Notes under the pieces: generated by a model
Seen by the model: only the letters and a program-made list of their open reading frames with translations
Databases searched by the model: none
Told to the model about the DNA's origin: nothing
In this document: piece by piece, positions 13,269 through 24,685 of the stretch
How positions within the stretch are numbered: position 1 is the first letter of the stretch
How the letters are laid out: each line of letters starts with the position of its first letter
Made by a program: the position numbers and the translations under genes
Assembly (NCBI GenBank): GCA_030159075.1
Contig: BROG01000266.1
Coordinates: 633,501 to 697,500 of the forward strand
Length of the DNA stretch: 64,000 bases
Origin: Atrina japonica
Lineage: Eukaryota > Mollusca > Bivalvia > Pterioida > Pinnidae
Direction of reading: 5' to 3'

Positions 13269-13416
13269 TGTAAAAGAGACAAATACTGCCTCTGCTTGGA
13301 TTCGAACCTAGGACCCCTGGTTTACAAGTCTGGTGCTCTACCGATCGAACTAAAGGGGAAACCCCACTAGTTCAAGCTAGTAGGAACACCATATACATGT
13401 AACTAACCCTGCCACA
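13269..13416 (-). repeat. TRIM LTR copy A (3' LTR on the minus strand), 148 bp
   Basis: TG...CA ends; identical to copy B except a CATGTA insertion after CATATA and one base in the B-box region, where this copy retains a perfect GGTTCGAATCC. Confidence 0.85.
13287..13359 (-). pseudogene. tRNA-Thr(TGT)-like sequence inside LTR copy A
   Basis: Fits the 73-position tRNA scheme exactly, with anticodon TGT. D stem 4/4 pairs (one G-T), T stem 4/5, loops canonical (GG in the D loop, TTCGAAT in the T loop). Anticodon stem only 2/5 and acceptor 4/7, so not a working tRNA. A box TAGTTCGATCGG and B box GGTTCGAATCC are present. Confidence 0.75.
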
Positions 13417-13430
13417 TTATCCCCCTCCAT
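13417..13430 (-). promoter_or_regulatory. Polypurine tract of the TRIM
   Basis: Minus strand ATGGAGGGGGATAA directly abuts the TG of the 3' LTR, where plus-strand priming would occur. Confidence 0.75.
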
Positions 13431-13521
13431 TGAAAGAGTCGTCCCGACTCTCCTTAGAGGTAGCTATCACCTGTGGGGCAATTTAAGAATAATCACTTTT
13501 AATTAACCAGGAAGAACCTAG

Positions 13522-13539
13522 GTCCCAACGTGGGCGCCA
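13522..13539 (-). promoter_or_regulatory. Primer-binding-site-like sequence of the TRIM
   Basis: Minus strand TGGCGCCCACGTTGGGAC, one base after the LTR. TGG pairs with the CCA end of a tRNA. The first nine bases equal a lysine-tRNA-type site (TGGCGCCCA), the rest less well. Confidence 0.7.
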
Positions 13540-13540
13540 T

Positions 13541-13682
13541 TGTAAAAGAGACAAATACTGCCTCTGCTTGGATTCGGACCTAGGACCCCTGGTTTACAAG
13601 TCTGGTGCTCTACCGATCGAACTAAAGGGGAAACCCCACTAGTTCAAGCTAGTAGGAACACCATATAACTAACCCTGCCACA
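13541..13682 (-). repeat. TRIM LTR copy B (5' LTR on the minus strand), 142 bp
   Basis: TG...CA ends; adjacent to the primer-binding-site-like sequence. The B box is GGTCCGAATCC (one mismatch). Confidence 0.85.
13559..13631 (-). pseudogene. tRNA-Thr(TGT)-like sequence inside LTR copy B
   Basis: Same as the copy at 13287-13359, with a T-to-C change in the T arm. The same broken anticodon-stem positions are shared, so the break predates this insertion. Confidence 0.75.
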
Positions 13683-15676
13683 TACACATGTACCAGTACA
13701 TGTTTTTTTATATCTGTCCATGTTTAGACTGAAGTTAGGGATACTGATACGTTTAACTGACCTGTATACAGTGTGTAAATATGTATACGTGTTTATTTCT
13801 TGATGATTGGAACATAAATCCTATATTCATCTACATGTACATGAATATGTAAGTTAGCACATTGTAAATGTAAATCTAGGCTTTTTTGAGACGCCTATCG
13901 CACAGGTAACATAAAATGAGTTGTAAATAGACGTGAAAGGAAGAATTTTACACTGAATACCGAGTGTTTAACAAAAAAAAGATTGCGTTACATGTACATG
14001 TAATGTATGTTTATATACATGTATACACCTATGTTTAGCGTGTTTGAATAAGGATATAAATCAAGAAATGTACACACAAGATGGCACAGTAAGTTAATCA
14101 CTGAGTAAGTACAAAATCTGTTTCTTCTTTTTGTGTGCTTTTTTTTAATTCAAACTTAAAAGTACCTTTACATGTACCGGGTCAAAGGTAAATGATAATA
14201 TCATTATGTCATATGAAATGTACAGGTTACTACAATTACTGTCACATATTGATGCCCATCAATGAAACATCAAATTTTCTGTTTGGTGTGTTTGTCTGTT
14301 CTTCAGTGTTTCATGTTTAGCACATTCTGTCTCGAGTTTATAAGATTGATGAGAATTGTTCTTTGTACATAATAAAACTGGAAATATCAGCGTAAAATTA
14401 CGGACATGCATGGCTGAGTGGTCAGTGTATGATGCTTTCATAACCTGTTAAACCCAACAGACTGTAATAAACTGGTCTAAACAATAGAAAAGTGCATTCC
14501 ATTTAGGTACCTAGTGATAGAAGGGTTAAAAGTAAATCACGATTCCTACAGAGATCAGTGACCATCAGAAGTTGTCTTGTATGGCAAGTAATTGTCCAGT
14601 ATTAATCTACAACAACATGTTCTTGTCAAAATGCAAACATCACTTTTTTCTAAAATTAATTTTTTTTTATGAAATGTTGTTGTTAAATTTTGTCATAATA
14701 ACTTTCATGTTATACAATGTACATTATATGTCCATATAAAATCATAGATCTAGCAGGTTTCATCTCTCAATGAGGAGCTTATGGCACATTATTTACAATA
14801 CATGAACAATGAGTTTTGACAGATTTTGAAGTCTTTACTACAGTAAGTTGAATGACACACAATTGAAAACCATTTTACATTATGTACATGTATATACATA
14901 TTTCCTTCATTGAAATCAGTACATGTACATTGACATATTTTCCTGATTTGCTTTTTTGGTTCAACAGTTTTAATTTAACTTCTCCCAACAAGCAATTATG
15001 CTGGGCTAAATGGAAGTTGGTAAGGGACATTGGATCAAGTGCATGGTTGAAGTATAATCTTCATGCATTTATTGTTGAGCCCTGCAGTCTCAAGAGATAG
15101 GTGGTCTTTCTTGACAGTGGGCTCTCACTACAGGACCGTTGCACTGTCACACATATACATTGTACATGTATATTATATGTTATCTTACAATCTTTGCTAT
15201 AGTTTTCACTTTGGTATAACTTTTATATTATATTGATAAATTGATATACCCCATTTTTCTGGTCCCATCTCTAGTCGCTTTAGAGGTAAAAAAAAAAAGA
15301 AAAAGAAGGTTTGCATGGTTTGGAAGGAGATTGCACAACAAAATGATAAAATTAGATGGTGGCTATACATTATCACAATGAAGGTATCTGATCAGAGTTT
15401 GTGTGAGGTAGTTCAGTATCTATCAGTCTTATGACCTGACGTATGTATGATATCCCAAGATAACCCTGTCTTATATCACAAAGGTACACGTAACAAGTCT
15501 AGTCTATTGTTACACATTTACAGGTAAGTCATGTGAGTGATATTGAAATGTATTTCTATTGTTTTACACAATCTTTTCTGTATTTTATCTATCTTCTTTT
15601 GTGAAAACAATTTATTATTTTCTTTTCTCTCATTAAATTCCTTTCTTTTCAAGTTTTGTATATCCATTTCTTTTTT

Positions 15677-15807
<131 letters not shown>

Positions 15808-15905
15808 ACACACAGTCTCTCTCCCTCCCACATTGGTACAAGTGGTGAAGAACATGTACCAGTAGTCTATATGCATATGTCCAATATTGAACCTAAATTA
15901 AATAA

Positions 15906-16089
15906 TTGTACAAGTAAATTACATTATGTTTCCTACACCTTTGGGTACCTGTACTTTTGTACAAGTAAATTACATTATGTTTCCTACACCTTTGAGTACC
16001 TGCACTTTTGTACATGTAAATTACATTATGTTTCCTACACCTTTGGGTACCTGTACTTATGTACAAGTAAATTACATTATGTTTCTTAC
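15906..16089 (+). repeat. 51-bp minisatellite, continuing after an insertion at 16529-16558
   Basis: Almost four copies of a 51-bp unit (AAGTAAATTACATTATGTTT, CACCTTTGGGTACCTGTACT). The array is split by the element at 16090-16528. Confidence 0.9.
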
Positions 16090-16528
16090 GGGGACATCCC
16101 GATAGTCCGACGGTTCGATAGTCCGACGGTTCGATAGTCCGACGGTTCGATAGTCCGACGGTTCGATAGAAAACTAGTTGCTTCCCGTCAAGTTTCGATG
16201 AACTCGCTGCAGAGGAGAAGCAGTGTCACCACGCAATTTGTAATAACGACACAATTTGTAATAAAAAATTTCAAAATCAGAGAATTATTTTAAAAATAGG
16301 GGAAAATGTTTGGGATGTACCGTCTTAAGACACAATTTGACCAATTTAATGGAGAAAAATGGGTTTGAACCCAATAAGATGGCTTTTAAAAAGTTATTAC
16401 AAATTGCGTGGTGACAAAGCAGACACTGCGTCAAATATTTAAGTGACTTTTTGTTCTGTTTAATCCTCTTGATAGCCATGAGATTTAACTGTCGGACTAT
16501 CGGACCGTCGGACTATCGACATGTCACC
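16090..16528. mobile_element. Foldback element with 9-bp target duplication
   Basis: Inverted ends of about 24 bp (GGGGACATCCCGATAGTCCG against CGGACTATCGACATGTCACC). Four copies of an 18-bp unit TCCGACGGTTCGATAG sit inside the left end. A second internal inverted pair is CACGCAATTTGTAATAAC / GTTATTACAAATTGCGTG. Flanked by GTTTCTTAC at 16081-16089 and 16529-16537. A 9-bp duplication suggests Mutator-type transposition. Confidence 0.85.
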
Positions 16529-17769
16529 GTTTCTTACACCTTTGAGTACCTGTACTTAATATACATGTATAAATTTGCATAAAGAATTCATGATACATGT
16601 CTGCATCAATTTATATTATTAAAATCAACCAGGTGATATCATCTACAACAATTCCCAGAATCCAATTATAGGTGTGTACTTAATTACTGTCAAATATACC
16701 TTAAAATGTCAAACATAGTAATATCCATACATTGCATAATATTTATTAATAATTCATATATGATCATGTGAATTCTTCTCCTTATTTGCATGTATATACA
16801 ATGTATATAAATATTTATGTGTACATGTGCATGTGATATAATGTATAAATATGTATGTATGTTTTGTTAATGTTTAATGTTACAAAAATACACAATGTAA
16901 TATATGTTAGAAATATATATGAAAGACTTTTTTTAATTTATCAGTCTTCATGTAGTTATTTATTTGTCAATTTAATAATTTTTTCATAAATATTTATCTC
17001 TTTAAAATTTGTTATCTGAACAGTTAAAATTCATAGTCAGTATCATGTGATTTGTACACTCTGTACTTGTACATGTATGTAAACTTGCTGTGCAGCACAA
17101 GTCACCTCACACCTTCTGTAAGTTCAGTGATATTGTTTGCCTTTAATTACCTCAGAAATATGGCTGTTTACCAGGGAGAAAGTTTCTGAATTTGTAAAAA
17201 AACAACAAACAAAAGGCTTAAAGTTATCCCTGATACTGATACCAGTTGATGGTATTCGTTATGTTTTAATGAGGTATAATACATTCAGTATACTGAAAAA
17301 ATATACATTGTGTACATGTACACGTTTGAAATATATCGCAGGTTAATTTCAATAAAGGGTACCACTGTCATGTTGTAAATTTGAATTTACTGTCACAATA
17401 TGACATCAGCCTTGTCACTGAGAAAATGCATGTTATTTCCAGATTTCCAAATCAGCAAAAACCTGCGTGAATCACCCAATTTTATTTCAAATAAGAACAA
17501 TAATGACAATGAAAGCATCACAACTTTTTTCACATTCTTTACCATTTATATTGCATGTGAGTATAGGCCCAATTTCTACAACGATTTTAAGTTACTTTTT
17601 ATTTTGGTAAAATTGGGTTTTACAAAAAAGTAACTTAAAGTCTGGGCAGACATTCTGCCTAATGTAAGTACTGATGGCTTATTTATTATGCAACAAACTA
17701 CATAGATCAGCGATATGATTATAACACCTTGTGTTTATAAACATCGTTTCATCGATATTAAATTTCTGT

Positions 17770-18280
17770 GACAGGACAGTATTGTACCCTTACACTATAC
17801 TTCCCATCAGTAGCCTTAAATCTCTAGGTCAATACATGTGCATGTAAAACATTTTCCCAACTTCAAAGACTGCCACGAGTTTCATTTGCATATAAATCGT
17901 GCGCAAGAATTGTAAACAGTCTTGTCAACCGCTTTTAACATCAATTCTGTCACAAGTGTATACATGTTGTAATATTAAAAAATAATTGAAAAGTAACATT
18001 CTAAAGCAAATTTATAATATCTTAAAACCCATAAAGGATGCCAAACTGACTTTTAATAGCATATATTTCAACCAGTCTCCTAGACCCATATTTTTCAGCA
18101 AAATGTTACTTTGTTTTCGTCAATTTAAAAAGTAAAAATTTACAAATAAAAGTGTGATTTGGAAATCTCAATCTTGAAGTTGAGTTTATGTTCCTGAAAT
18201 GCACATGCCTGTGTAATTTTCCATCAATATAATGTATTATTAACCCCATACTGCAAAATGTGCTTTGACTTGATCCCAAT
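17770..18280. repeat. Dispersed repeat, inverted relative to 37505-38020
   Basis: About 500 bp of imperfect identity to the reverse complement of 37505-38020 (AAATCACACTTTTATTTGTA, ATTGACCTAGAGAT, AAGTATAG). Neither copy codes for anything recognisable. Confidence 0.75.
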
Positions 18281-18299
18281 AAACAATGCAACTTACCAT

Positions 18300-18725
18300 A
18301 ACATTAGTCAGTTGATGGAACAACAACTCATAAAAAAGGCTTTCAACAATTTAGTGACTGGTGATGAGACATGGATTTACTATTATGAACCAAAGTAGAA
18401 TAGTTTCAGCCGAATATTGGTCTTCGGGCCTCCAACAATATGTGACGCCAAAGCAAAATCAAGCGATTACGCATGGTGAACAAGGTTTTGTATGTAATTT
18501 TCTTCGATGATAAGGGTCTCGTCATGCAAATTCTGATGCCAAAAGGTAGAACGGTCACAGGAAAGTTCCTTAAAAATGTTGTTCCGAAAAAATTAAAGAA
18601 CTACATGTACCTGTACTACAAAATTTTCCACCCGAAAATGGGACACCAGTACCTCTGACTTTTGCATGATAATGCACCCACTCACAGGGCAGGCATTGTG
18701 ACCAAATTGTCAGAATCAGAGAAGG
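18300..18725 (+). pseudogene. Mariner transposase relic
   Basis: Frame 1 (from 18318) reads MEQQLIKKAFNN and TGDETWIYYYEP before a TAG. After a frame change come KVLYVIFFDDKGLVMQILMP, KGRTVTGKFLKNVVPKKLK and, after another shift, LLHDNAPTHRAGIVTKLSES. These match the catalytic region of mariner transposases (GDETW and HDNAP-H blocks). The N-terminal DNA-binding part and the 3' end are missing; at least two frame changes and stops make it dead. Confidence 0.85.
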
Positions 18726-18730
18726 TTACC

Positions 18731-19032
18731 AGGCCTTTTTCTAAAGTCTCCACGGGGCCGAATTTTGGCCCCATTTCCAATGCAAAATACCTGTGTTTTT
18801 TCCCAATTTGATAAAAAAAATTCCTAGTTTGGTGTTGAGTCCATGATCATAATGAAAAGTTCATGTAAATTAATTTAAGGGGAAATTCATTTAAGAAGAA
18901 GATTCCATTACATTTAGATTTCCATGTGACAGTGTGCAAACAATTTATCCCAATTTGACACAAATTCACATTAAAATTCCCAATTGTCTCACCATTGGCA
19001 TTTTTCCAAAATTGACAGAAAAAGGCCTGGTT
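18731..19032. mobile_element. MITE AGGCCTTTTTC...GAAAAAGGCCT, copy 1
   Basis: About 300 bp, inverted ends, interior GGGGCCGAATTTTGGCCCC near one end and CAATTGTCTCACCATTGGCA near the other. Inverted relative to 34031-34318. It lies directly after the mariner relic. Confidence 0.75.
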
Positions 19033-19390
19033 TGGTCCTTCCACATCTTCTTTTTTCTGTTTCCCAAAATCATCTATCTGGAAAGAGATACAATTTGAGA
19101 AATGCCCCTTGGATCTGCTGTTTATCAGTATCCGATTTGTGTCCCCATTTAAGAGTATGAACTGTGCTTCCAAAAGTGGATTGACCGACTCATAAGGTGT
19201 ATTCAGGCCGATGGAGAGTATTGTGAAGGGCAGAGCAAGTTAAAATAATTGAAACATTTGTAGTATAGGAAAAGCATTGCTAGTGACATTATTTTTGGAA
19301 CACCTCTCTTATATCTGCCTGTAATGTGCTAATACATGTACAAATACATATATATTTAATAGGTCTTGTTATCTTTATAGTTTACTAGTA

Positions 19391-19861
19391 CAGTGGAACT
19401 TGTCTTGAAAGAACACTCTCAAGGAAGACCTCCTACATTGTATCCTCTGAAATCACATTCTGAAAACCATATGGAGGGATAGAAATTTGCTCTTCCTATA
19501 CAATTAACATGCAATTTAAAAAATCTTAATACAAAAACATATTTTAAAGTAGTTCATACATGTATACTAGCTACATGTACATGTAGGAAGGTATACTCAA
19601 TTTACAAGAATTTCAGTTGAAATTTGTGAAAGTGCAAGATAAACCACCAAAATTTCCAGTAGCCACCTGGGCTAACACACTGTGAAATCTACTAGCCGAC
19701 AGCTCAGTTTTTACTCTTCATGGGCTACTGGGCCCCTGCTAATTTCTATCCCTGCACATGGTTAAATGAACCTTTAAATAAACCCCTTTTGAGAGACAAC
19801 CTGTCTAAAGAGACCACATTTTAATGGCAGATAGGGTGGTTTCTTAAGAGAGCTTCCACTG
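19391..19861. mobile_element. CAGTGGAACC-family TIR element split by a nested MITE
   Basis: Ends CAGTGGAACTTGTCTTG and GAGAGCTTCCACTG. A 281-bp MITE at 19474-19754 interrupts it between ACCATATG and TTAAATGAACC. Confidence 0.75.
19474..19754. mobile_element. MITE (C)AGGGATAGAAATT...AATTTCTATCCCTG
   Basis: Inverted ends of at least 13 bp. CAGGG-type ends resemble hAT elements by recall, but the expected 8-bp target duplication is degenerate (CATATGG / CACATGG). Confidence 0.7.
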
Positions 19862-20359
19862 AACAAGGATGTATTCACTTTTGTTATCATTCTGATGACC
19901 TTTATGTGCTTGCATGATGATCAGCTGCAGAACCTAGTACATGTATAAATAGAACTCTCTATCAGATCTTATGAAGTAGGTACTAAATATGTCGGTCCTT
20001 ACAGCCTCTGACCATCTGATTGATCTTAAAATCTATTAAGCTGTCAAATTCGTTCATTACGATAATTATACTTCTTGATATGTTATTGCAAATAAAGTCA
20101 AAATCATATTTCCCTAATGGTCAGCTGCCGGTCAAATAGTAGAAATGTATTTACATGTCCAAAGTGTAGTAAACAGTGAACGATTATGTAACAATCTCAA
20201 TTACAACAGGATATAGTTTCAATAATACTGACAGCAGATCATTTGATACAAACAAAGTATACAGGATCATGCCAAAAGTAGGCATACATACTTGTACATT
20301 GTACAACAGTTTTCCATATTTAGTCTTATGGAACAAAATGTCCAGATATGTAATATATA

Positions 20360-20535
20360 CAGTTGAACATGTCTTCCAAGACCACTCTCATAAAAGACCA
20401 CCTGTCTCCAAAGACCAAATTCTGAAAATCAGTTGGCTAAATAATCCTTTAAATAAATCCTCCTTTAGGAGATCACCTGCCTTGAGAGACCACATTTATG
20501 GCTGAAGGGGTGATCTCTCAAGACAGGTTCCACTG
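20360..20535. mobile_element. CAGTGGAACCTGTCTT-family element, 176 bp
   Basis: Flanked by TA on both sides. Ends CAGTTGAACATGTCTTCCAA and CTCAAGACAGGTTCCACTG. No coding capacity. Confidence 0.82.
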
Positions 20536-21915
20536 TATATACATGTATATGCATGTGAATAGTGTTAATGGCAAAGACGGAGTTTCTTTAGACAAAATTT
20601 TAACCTGGGCTACATGAACATTATACATGTATGTATATTCATGTTTTGAAATATATTTGGAGTGGAGCGTTAATATTTCTTATGTCCAGTTCTTTTTTAT
20701 ATCAGTTATTTCAGATGCTGAGATGGTACAACTTTGACCTAATAAATGTAGTGACCTAAATAATGCAATTTGATCCACATACCACATGTACATTTGTTCT
20801 TCTAAAAATCATTTACTCCTCCATGACACCTGATCTCACCTCTTGGTTTCCAGAGGTCTGTGTTTGTCCATTTTTACCAGATTTGTATCTATATCCTGGA
20901 CATCCTAAAGATTTATACTTTGGTATCTGAGATTTTTTGTATTATAACTTCTGTATTTGAGATACATGTATAAGGCTGCCACTAGAGTGCTATGTTGTGA
21001 GTTTTGCATATTTTGGGGGAAACACAAGCCAGTTTTTAACTGTTTTTTGTACAGGTTGCTTTAGCAATCCTACATGTATTACAGTGTGGTTACTCAAATG
21101 GGAATTTGTGTCCAACAACCAAAATCCATACTGTCTTTGGTCATTGATACAATGTTGGTAAGGGGAGGTGCAGAGAAACGTTAACTCATCAGCCCCTGAA
21201 AACAATGGACTCTTCTGTAAATCAATGACTTACACCAGTCCAAATGAGTCATTAGGGATAAATCGGTTAAGATATGAAGAGAAGATTAACTTTTGGCATA
21301 ACTCTTACATAGATTACATCTTCTGTGGTTTATTCAGTTTGTAAGCTTTATCTGTGATAAGATACTGGTGTCATTAAACCACACGTACCTACATGTATAT
21401 GTAATCTAATTACTGGTGCATGTACATTTGTAAATAGTCTTGTACATGTATTTATACATATAAACTAAGGAATTGATCCTACAAACATTAAGTGAGACAG
21501 TTTTCTTTACGAGATGAAGTTAATTAATCTCATTCCTCATTCCGTCTATGACCAATTCAAGATGGCTATCCCTCTGATAACTGCTGCTTTCATTTCTTAT
21601 CAGCCTCTGAAAAACAATGGACTCTTCTGTAAATCAATGACTTAGACCAGTCCAAATGTGTCTTTAGGTGTGAATGAGTTACGGTTGCGAGACTCTTAAT
21701 TCTCTCTATTTGAGGTTTTTTAGAAGACGCATTCAAAGTCCAGAGGGTTACCTTTTTTCCAATGCAAACTCTGTTTTTTCAGTGCAATAATATTATATGG
21801 TATGTGTACATGTATTTGTTAAGGTGCAGAAAAACTTAGAAAAATGTGTTTAAAAAGGAGGTTAAAATTTTTTGTTATCATTTGCATAATAAGGCGGAAT
21901 TAAAGCTTCTTTATA

Positions 21916-22091
21916 CAGTGATACCTGTCTTGAGAGACCACCCCATCTGCCACTGAAATGTGGTCTCTCAAGACAGGTGGTCATTCAAAAGAGGTTTTAT
22001 TTAAAGGATTATTGAACCAAGTGGTTTTCAGAATGCGGTCTCAGAAGACAGGTGGTGACTTATGAGTGGTCTATGAAGACAGGTTCCACTG
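21916..22091. mobile_element. CAGTGGAACCTGTCTT-family element, 176 bp
   Basis: Flanked by TA on both sides. Ends CAGTGATACCTGTCTTGAGA and GAAGACAGGTTCCACTG. Interior palindrome GAGAGACCACC / GGTGGT. TA target and CAG ends fit the Tc1/mariner/pogo superfamily (inference). Confidence 0.83.
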
Positions 22092-22194
22092 TACTGTATC
22101 AAAAGGATGCACAGGTCATATATGTATGTAAGACAAAATTGCTTTAATTTGGTCCAAAATATACATGTAAGGTATGGAAGCCCAGTATTGTTAC

Positions 22195-22450
22195 TGTTTC
22201 TAGTGGCTTAAATGATTAGAGTAGATTAGATTACAGCAATAATCTTTTATGTGGGAGGCCTTGGGTTCGATTTTTAGAACCGGTTCATACACTGTATTTA
22301 TCTGAGACTTTCAGAAATGTTATGTAGTGGCTCTTTTCAATGTGCTTAGTAAAGGAGATGGAAGTGAAAGTCATAGGTCTTTTGGATGCAGACCTTAAAA
22401 ATGGAGGGTCCAAAGAAAAGAACCCTCACTACAAGTACATTGGCATCACA
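22195..22450 (+). mobile_element. Possible second SINE family, diverged
   Basis: A tRNA-like start (GGCTTAAATGATTAGAGTAG) with B-box-like TTGGGTTCGATTTT, then a body with AAAGAACCCTCACTAC. Related body words occur at 29690-29870. Confidence 0.45.
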
Positions 22451-22848
22451 GGGTGAGAAAAACATTTGAAAAATCATTTTTCCAACTAGAAACCTTCAGC
22501 TTGTTCCAATTTTTTATAAACTTTTATAAAACCATTAAGATTAACTTTTTGTCTTATATGGGACGTATACATGTAATTAATTAAAATGGCAGTATTAAAG
22601 GATTTTAAAAGCGTCATGTTCAAAGTTAGGTAATGGTGAAAAGTTTTAGAGGCTAAAAAGTAAGATGTTATAGATCTAGAAGAAAAATTACTTGTCACTG
22701 AGGACGAGTACCCAATCCTAAATGCTCATCCCCATGCCATTTTCACTCCAGGACGTATGGATGAGTTCATTTTTCTCGCCCTGCATATGTGGTCCTTCAC
22801 CTATAGGCTGTAGCTTATGATGTCAACATATACATGACTCAGAGTTTT

Positions 22849-23060
22849 TGAAATTCACCGGTCTTACCAGAAAAACTGGTAAATTTTACAAAAGTCTGGT
22901 GAAATTTGTCTGATAACTGGTCCAAATGACCAGTAAATTTTCATTTCTTTTCAATTGTGTATACATGTACATGTATATACAGACCAGTAAAAAATTTTCT
23001 TTGACCAGTGAAATTCCTTTATTCACTGGTCCGGTTGACCAGTAATTTTTTTTTTTTTTT
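22849..23060. repeat. ACTGGTC-rich dispersed repeat
   Basis: Dense ACTGGT/ACCAGT words. Reverse complement of 44522-44725. Contains CATGTA twice where the other copy has it once. Confidence 0.75.
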
Positions 23061-23518
23061 CAAAATGTCTGACATGTACATGTATATTTATGTCAATCTA
23101 ATTGAGAATGATCTCTCATTCCTCCCAGTTGATATGTCATGTTAGGGGTCACATGCGGATGACCTCTTGTAGGTATGTAACATTCGACCAATGAAAATGT
23201 TACTTACGAAAAATGGAATGGCAAAGAGATGCAATTCATTTTATGCAAAGGAAACTGAGTCCGCAAAATTTCATATTGAACCTATCCAAGTTTATGAAAA
23301 TAATTCTTACCTCCATATTTTGTGTGCTCAATGTTGTTTATAATGTTAAAAATGTTTACATCTCTTTGCCGTTTGATTGCTTATAACATCTTGTAAGTCA
23401 CTTTTTCATTGGGCGAAAATGACACACCTTCAAGGTTATCCGCATGTGATTTCATAGCAGATTGGGTCAGATCCTACATGTATGTATGTAGTATATAAGA
23501 AAAGAGTGATATAGAGAT

Positions 23519-23670
23519 CAGGGGCCCGTTTTACGAAAGGTCCTAAGTCCTAAATCCTAAGTCTTAGTCCTAATTATCATGGGACTGACCAATCATTGAT
23601 ACATTGCCACGGTAGTTAGGACTAAAAGTTAGGATTTAGGACTTAAGACCTTTCATAAAATGGGTCCCTG
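23519..23670. mobile_element. MITE CAGGGGCCCGTTTTACGAAA...CCCTG
   Basis: 152 bp. Inverted ends of about 35 bp (GGTCCTAAGTCCTAA against TTAGGACTTAAGACC). Noncoding. Confidence 0.8.
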
Positions 23671-24685
23671 GTTTTTACTAGGATTGCATGTATGTTGTAC
23701 ATGTATGTAAGTGAGGAATTCTTCATAATCTCAAAAAAACCATCCATTTAGAATTCAGGGTTTGCACAGACCTTGAAAAGTGCTTGAATATAGAGTTAGT
23801 CCGTGAAAAGTGCTTAAAAACAAAAATACCCTTGAAAAGCACTTTAATGCAAAATGCTTGATTTATTTCATCGGAGTGCTTGAATATTCTACTACTTGCA
23901 TGTTTAATTCATCACTAAAGAAAGACTATTAAATAAAGAAAAAATAGCTCAATCATACAGATGCTCCACCTACACATACATTTACATGTACATGATTTAG
24001 TATAATACAATTTGAATACTGAGCATTTTTGTGATGCTGTTCTACTGGATCTCTTTAGTGTGTAGTGGAACTCTAAGCAGTGTTTTGAGGACGGCCATTG
24101 AAATGTGAAAGAACTTTACTGTCAGTGTTTCTTTTTTACTTTGTTTTAGCGTGCTACATGTAGGTCTTCATAGCTTAAACATACCCATCGGAAGTGCTTG
24201 GAAAGTACTTGAAATACACCATGTAAAATCCTGGAAAAGTGCTTGAAAATCTTTTTCAGTGGATGTATGTACCATGTAGATGGACAGTGGTCAGTACAAC
24301 AGTGTAGTTTGCATTGTAATTTGTTTTTGCATATCTATTGCTCATCTGTTGTTCAATCTATGTTTAATTATCTGGGTAGATGGTACATGTCTGTAGGAAC
24401 AAAACAACACCATTTATAAATGGAGAATACATACTTGTTTGATGAGTTGCATGTCAGTAATGAGTATAGGACTGATTATTTCCTTGTTTAAATTATGATC
24501 TGGGTATGCACCAGTACATATGCACTCAGGTTACATGTATGTCTGCTTGTATTAATTTTTACCTGTACATGTATATCATGTTCATAAGTACACATAGAGT
24601 CGGTAATTTCCCAAAAGAGAAAACGAACTAAAACTTGGATAAAGTGAAGATGCATTGTGTTATATGAAAAGAGTAGATTGTGGTA

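Larger units (their letters stand above)
13269..13682 (-). mobile_element. Miniature LTR retrotransposon (TRIM-like), 414 bp, tRNA-like LTRs
   Basis: Two direct LTR copies (148 and 142 bp, TG...CA ends) flank 124 bp without coding capacity. On the minus strand the left LTR is followed after one base by primer-binding-site-like TGGCGCCCACGTTGGGACC, and the right LTR is preceded by polypurine ATGGAGGGGGATAA. A 4-bp duplication TACA (13265-13268 and 13683-13686) flanks it. The LTRs differ by one substitution and one 6-bp indel, so the insertion is young. Everything for reverse transcription would have to come from an autonomous Ty3/Gypsy-like partner. Confidence 0.85.

Noticed and set aside
13287..13359. 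A functional tRNA-Thr gene
   Set aside because: The anticodon stem (2/5) and acceptor stem (4/7) are broken, and the same sequence sits in both LTRs.
18847..19173. 108-codon minus-strand frame
   Set aside because: Mostly lies in the AGGCCTTTTTC MITE that recurs inverted at 34031-34318.
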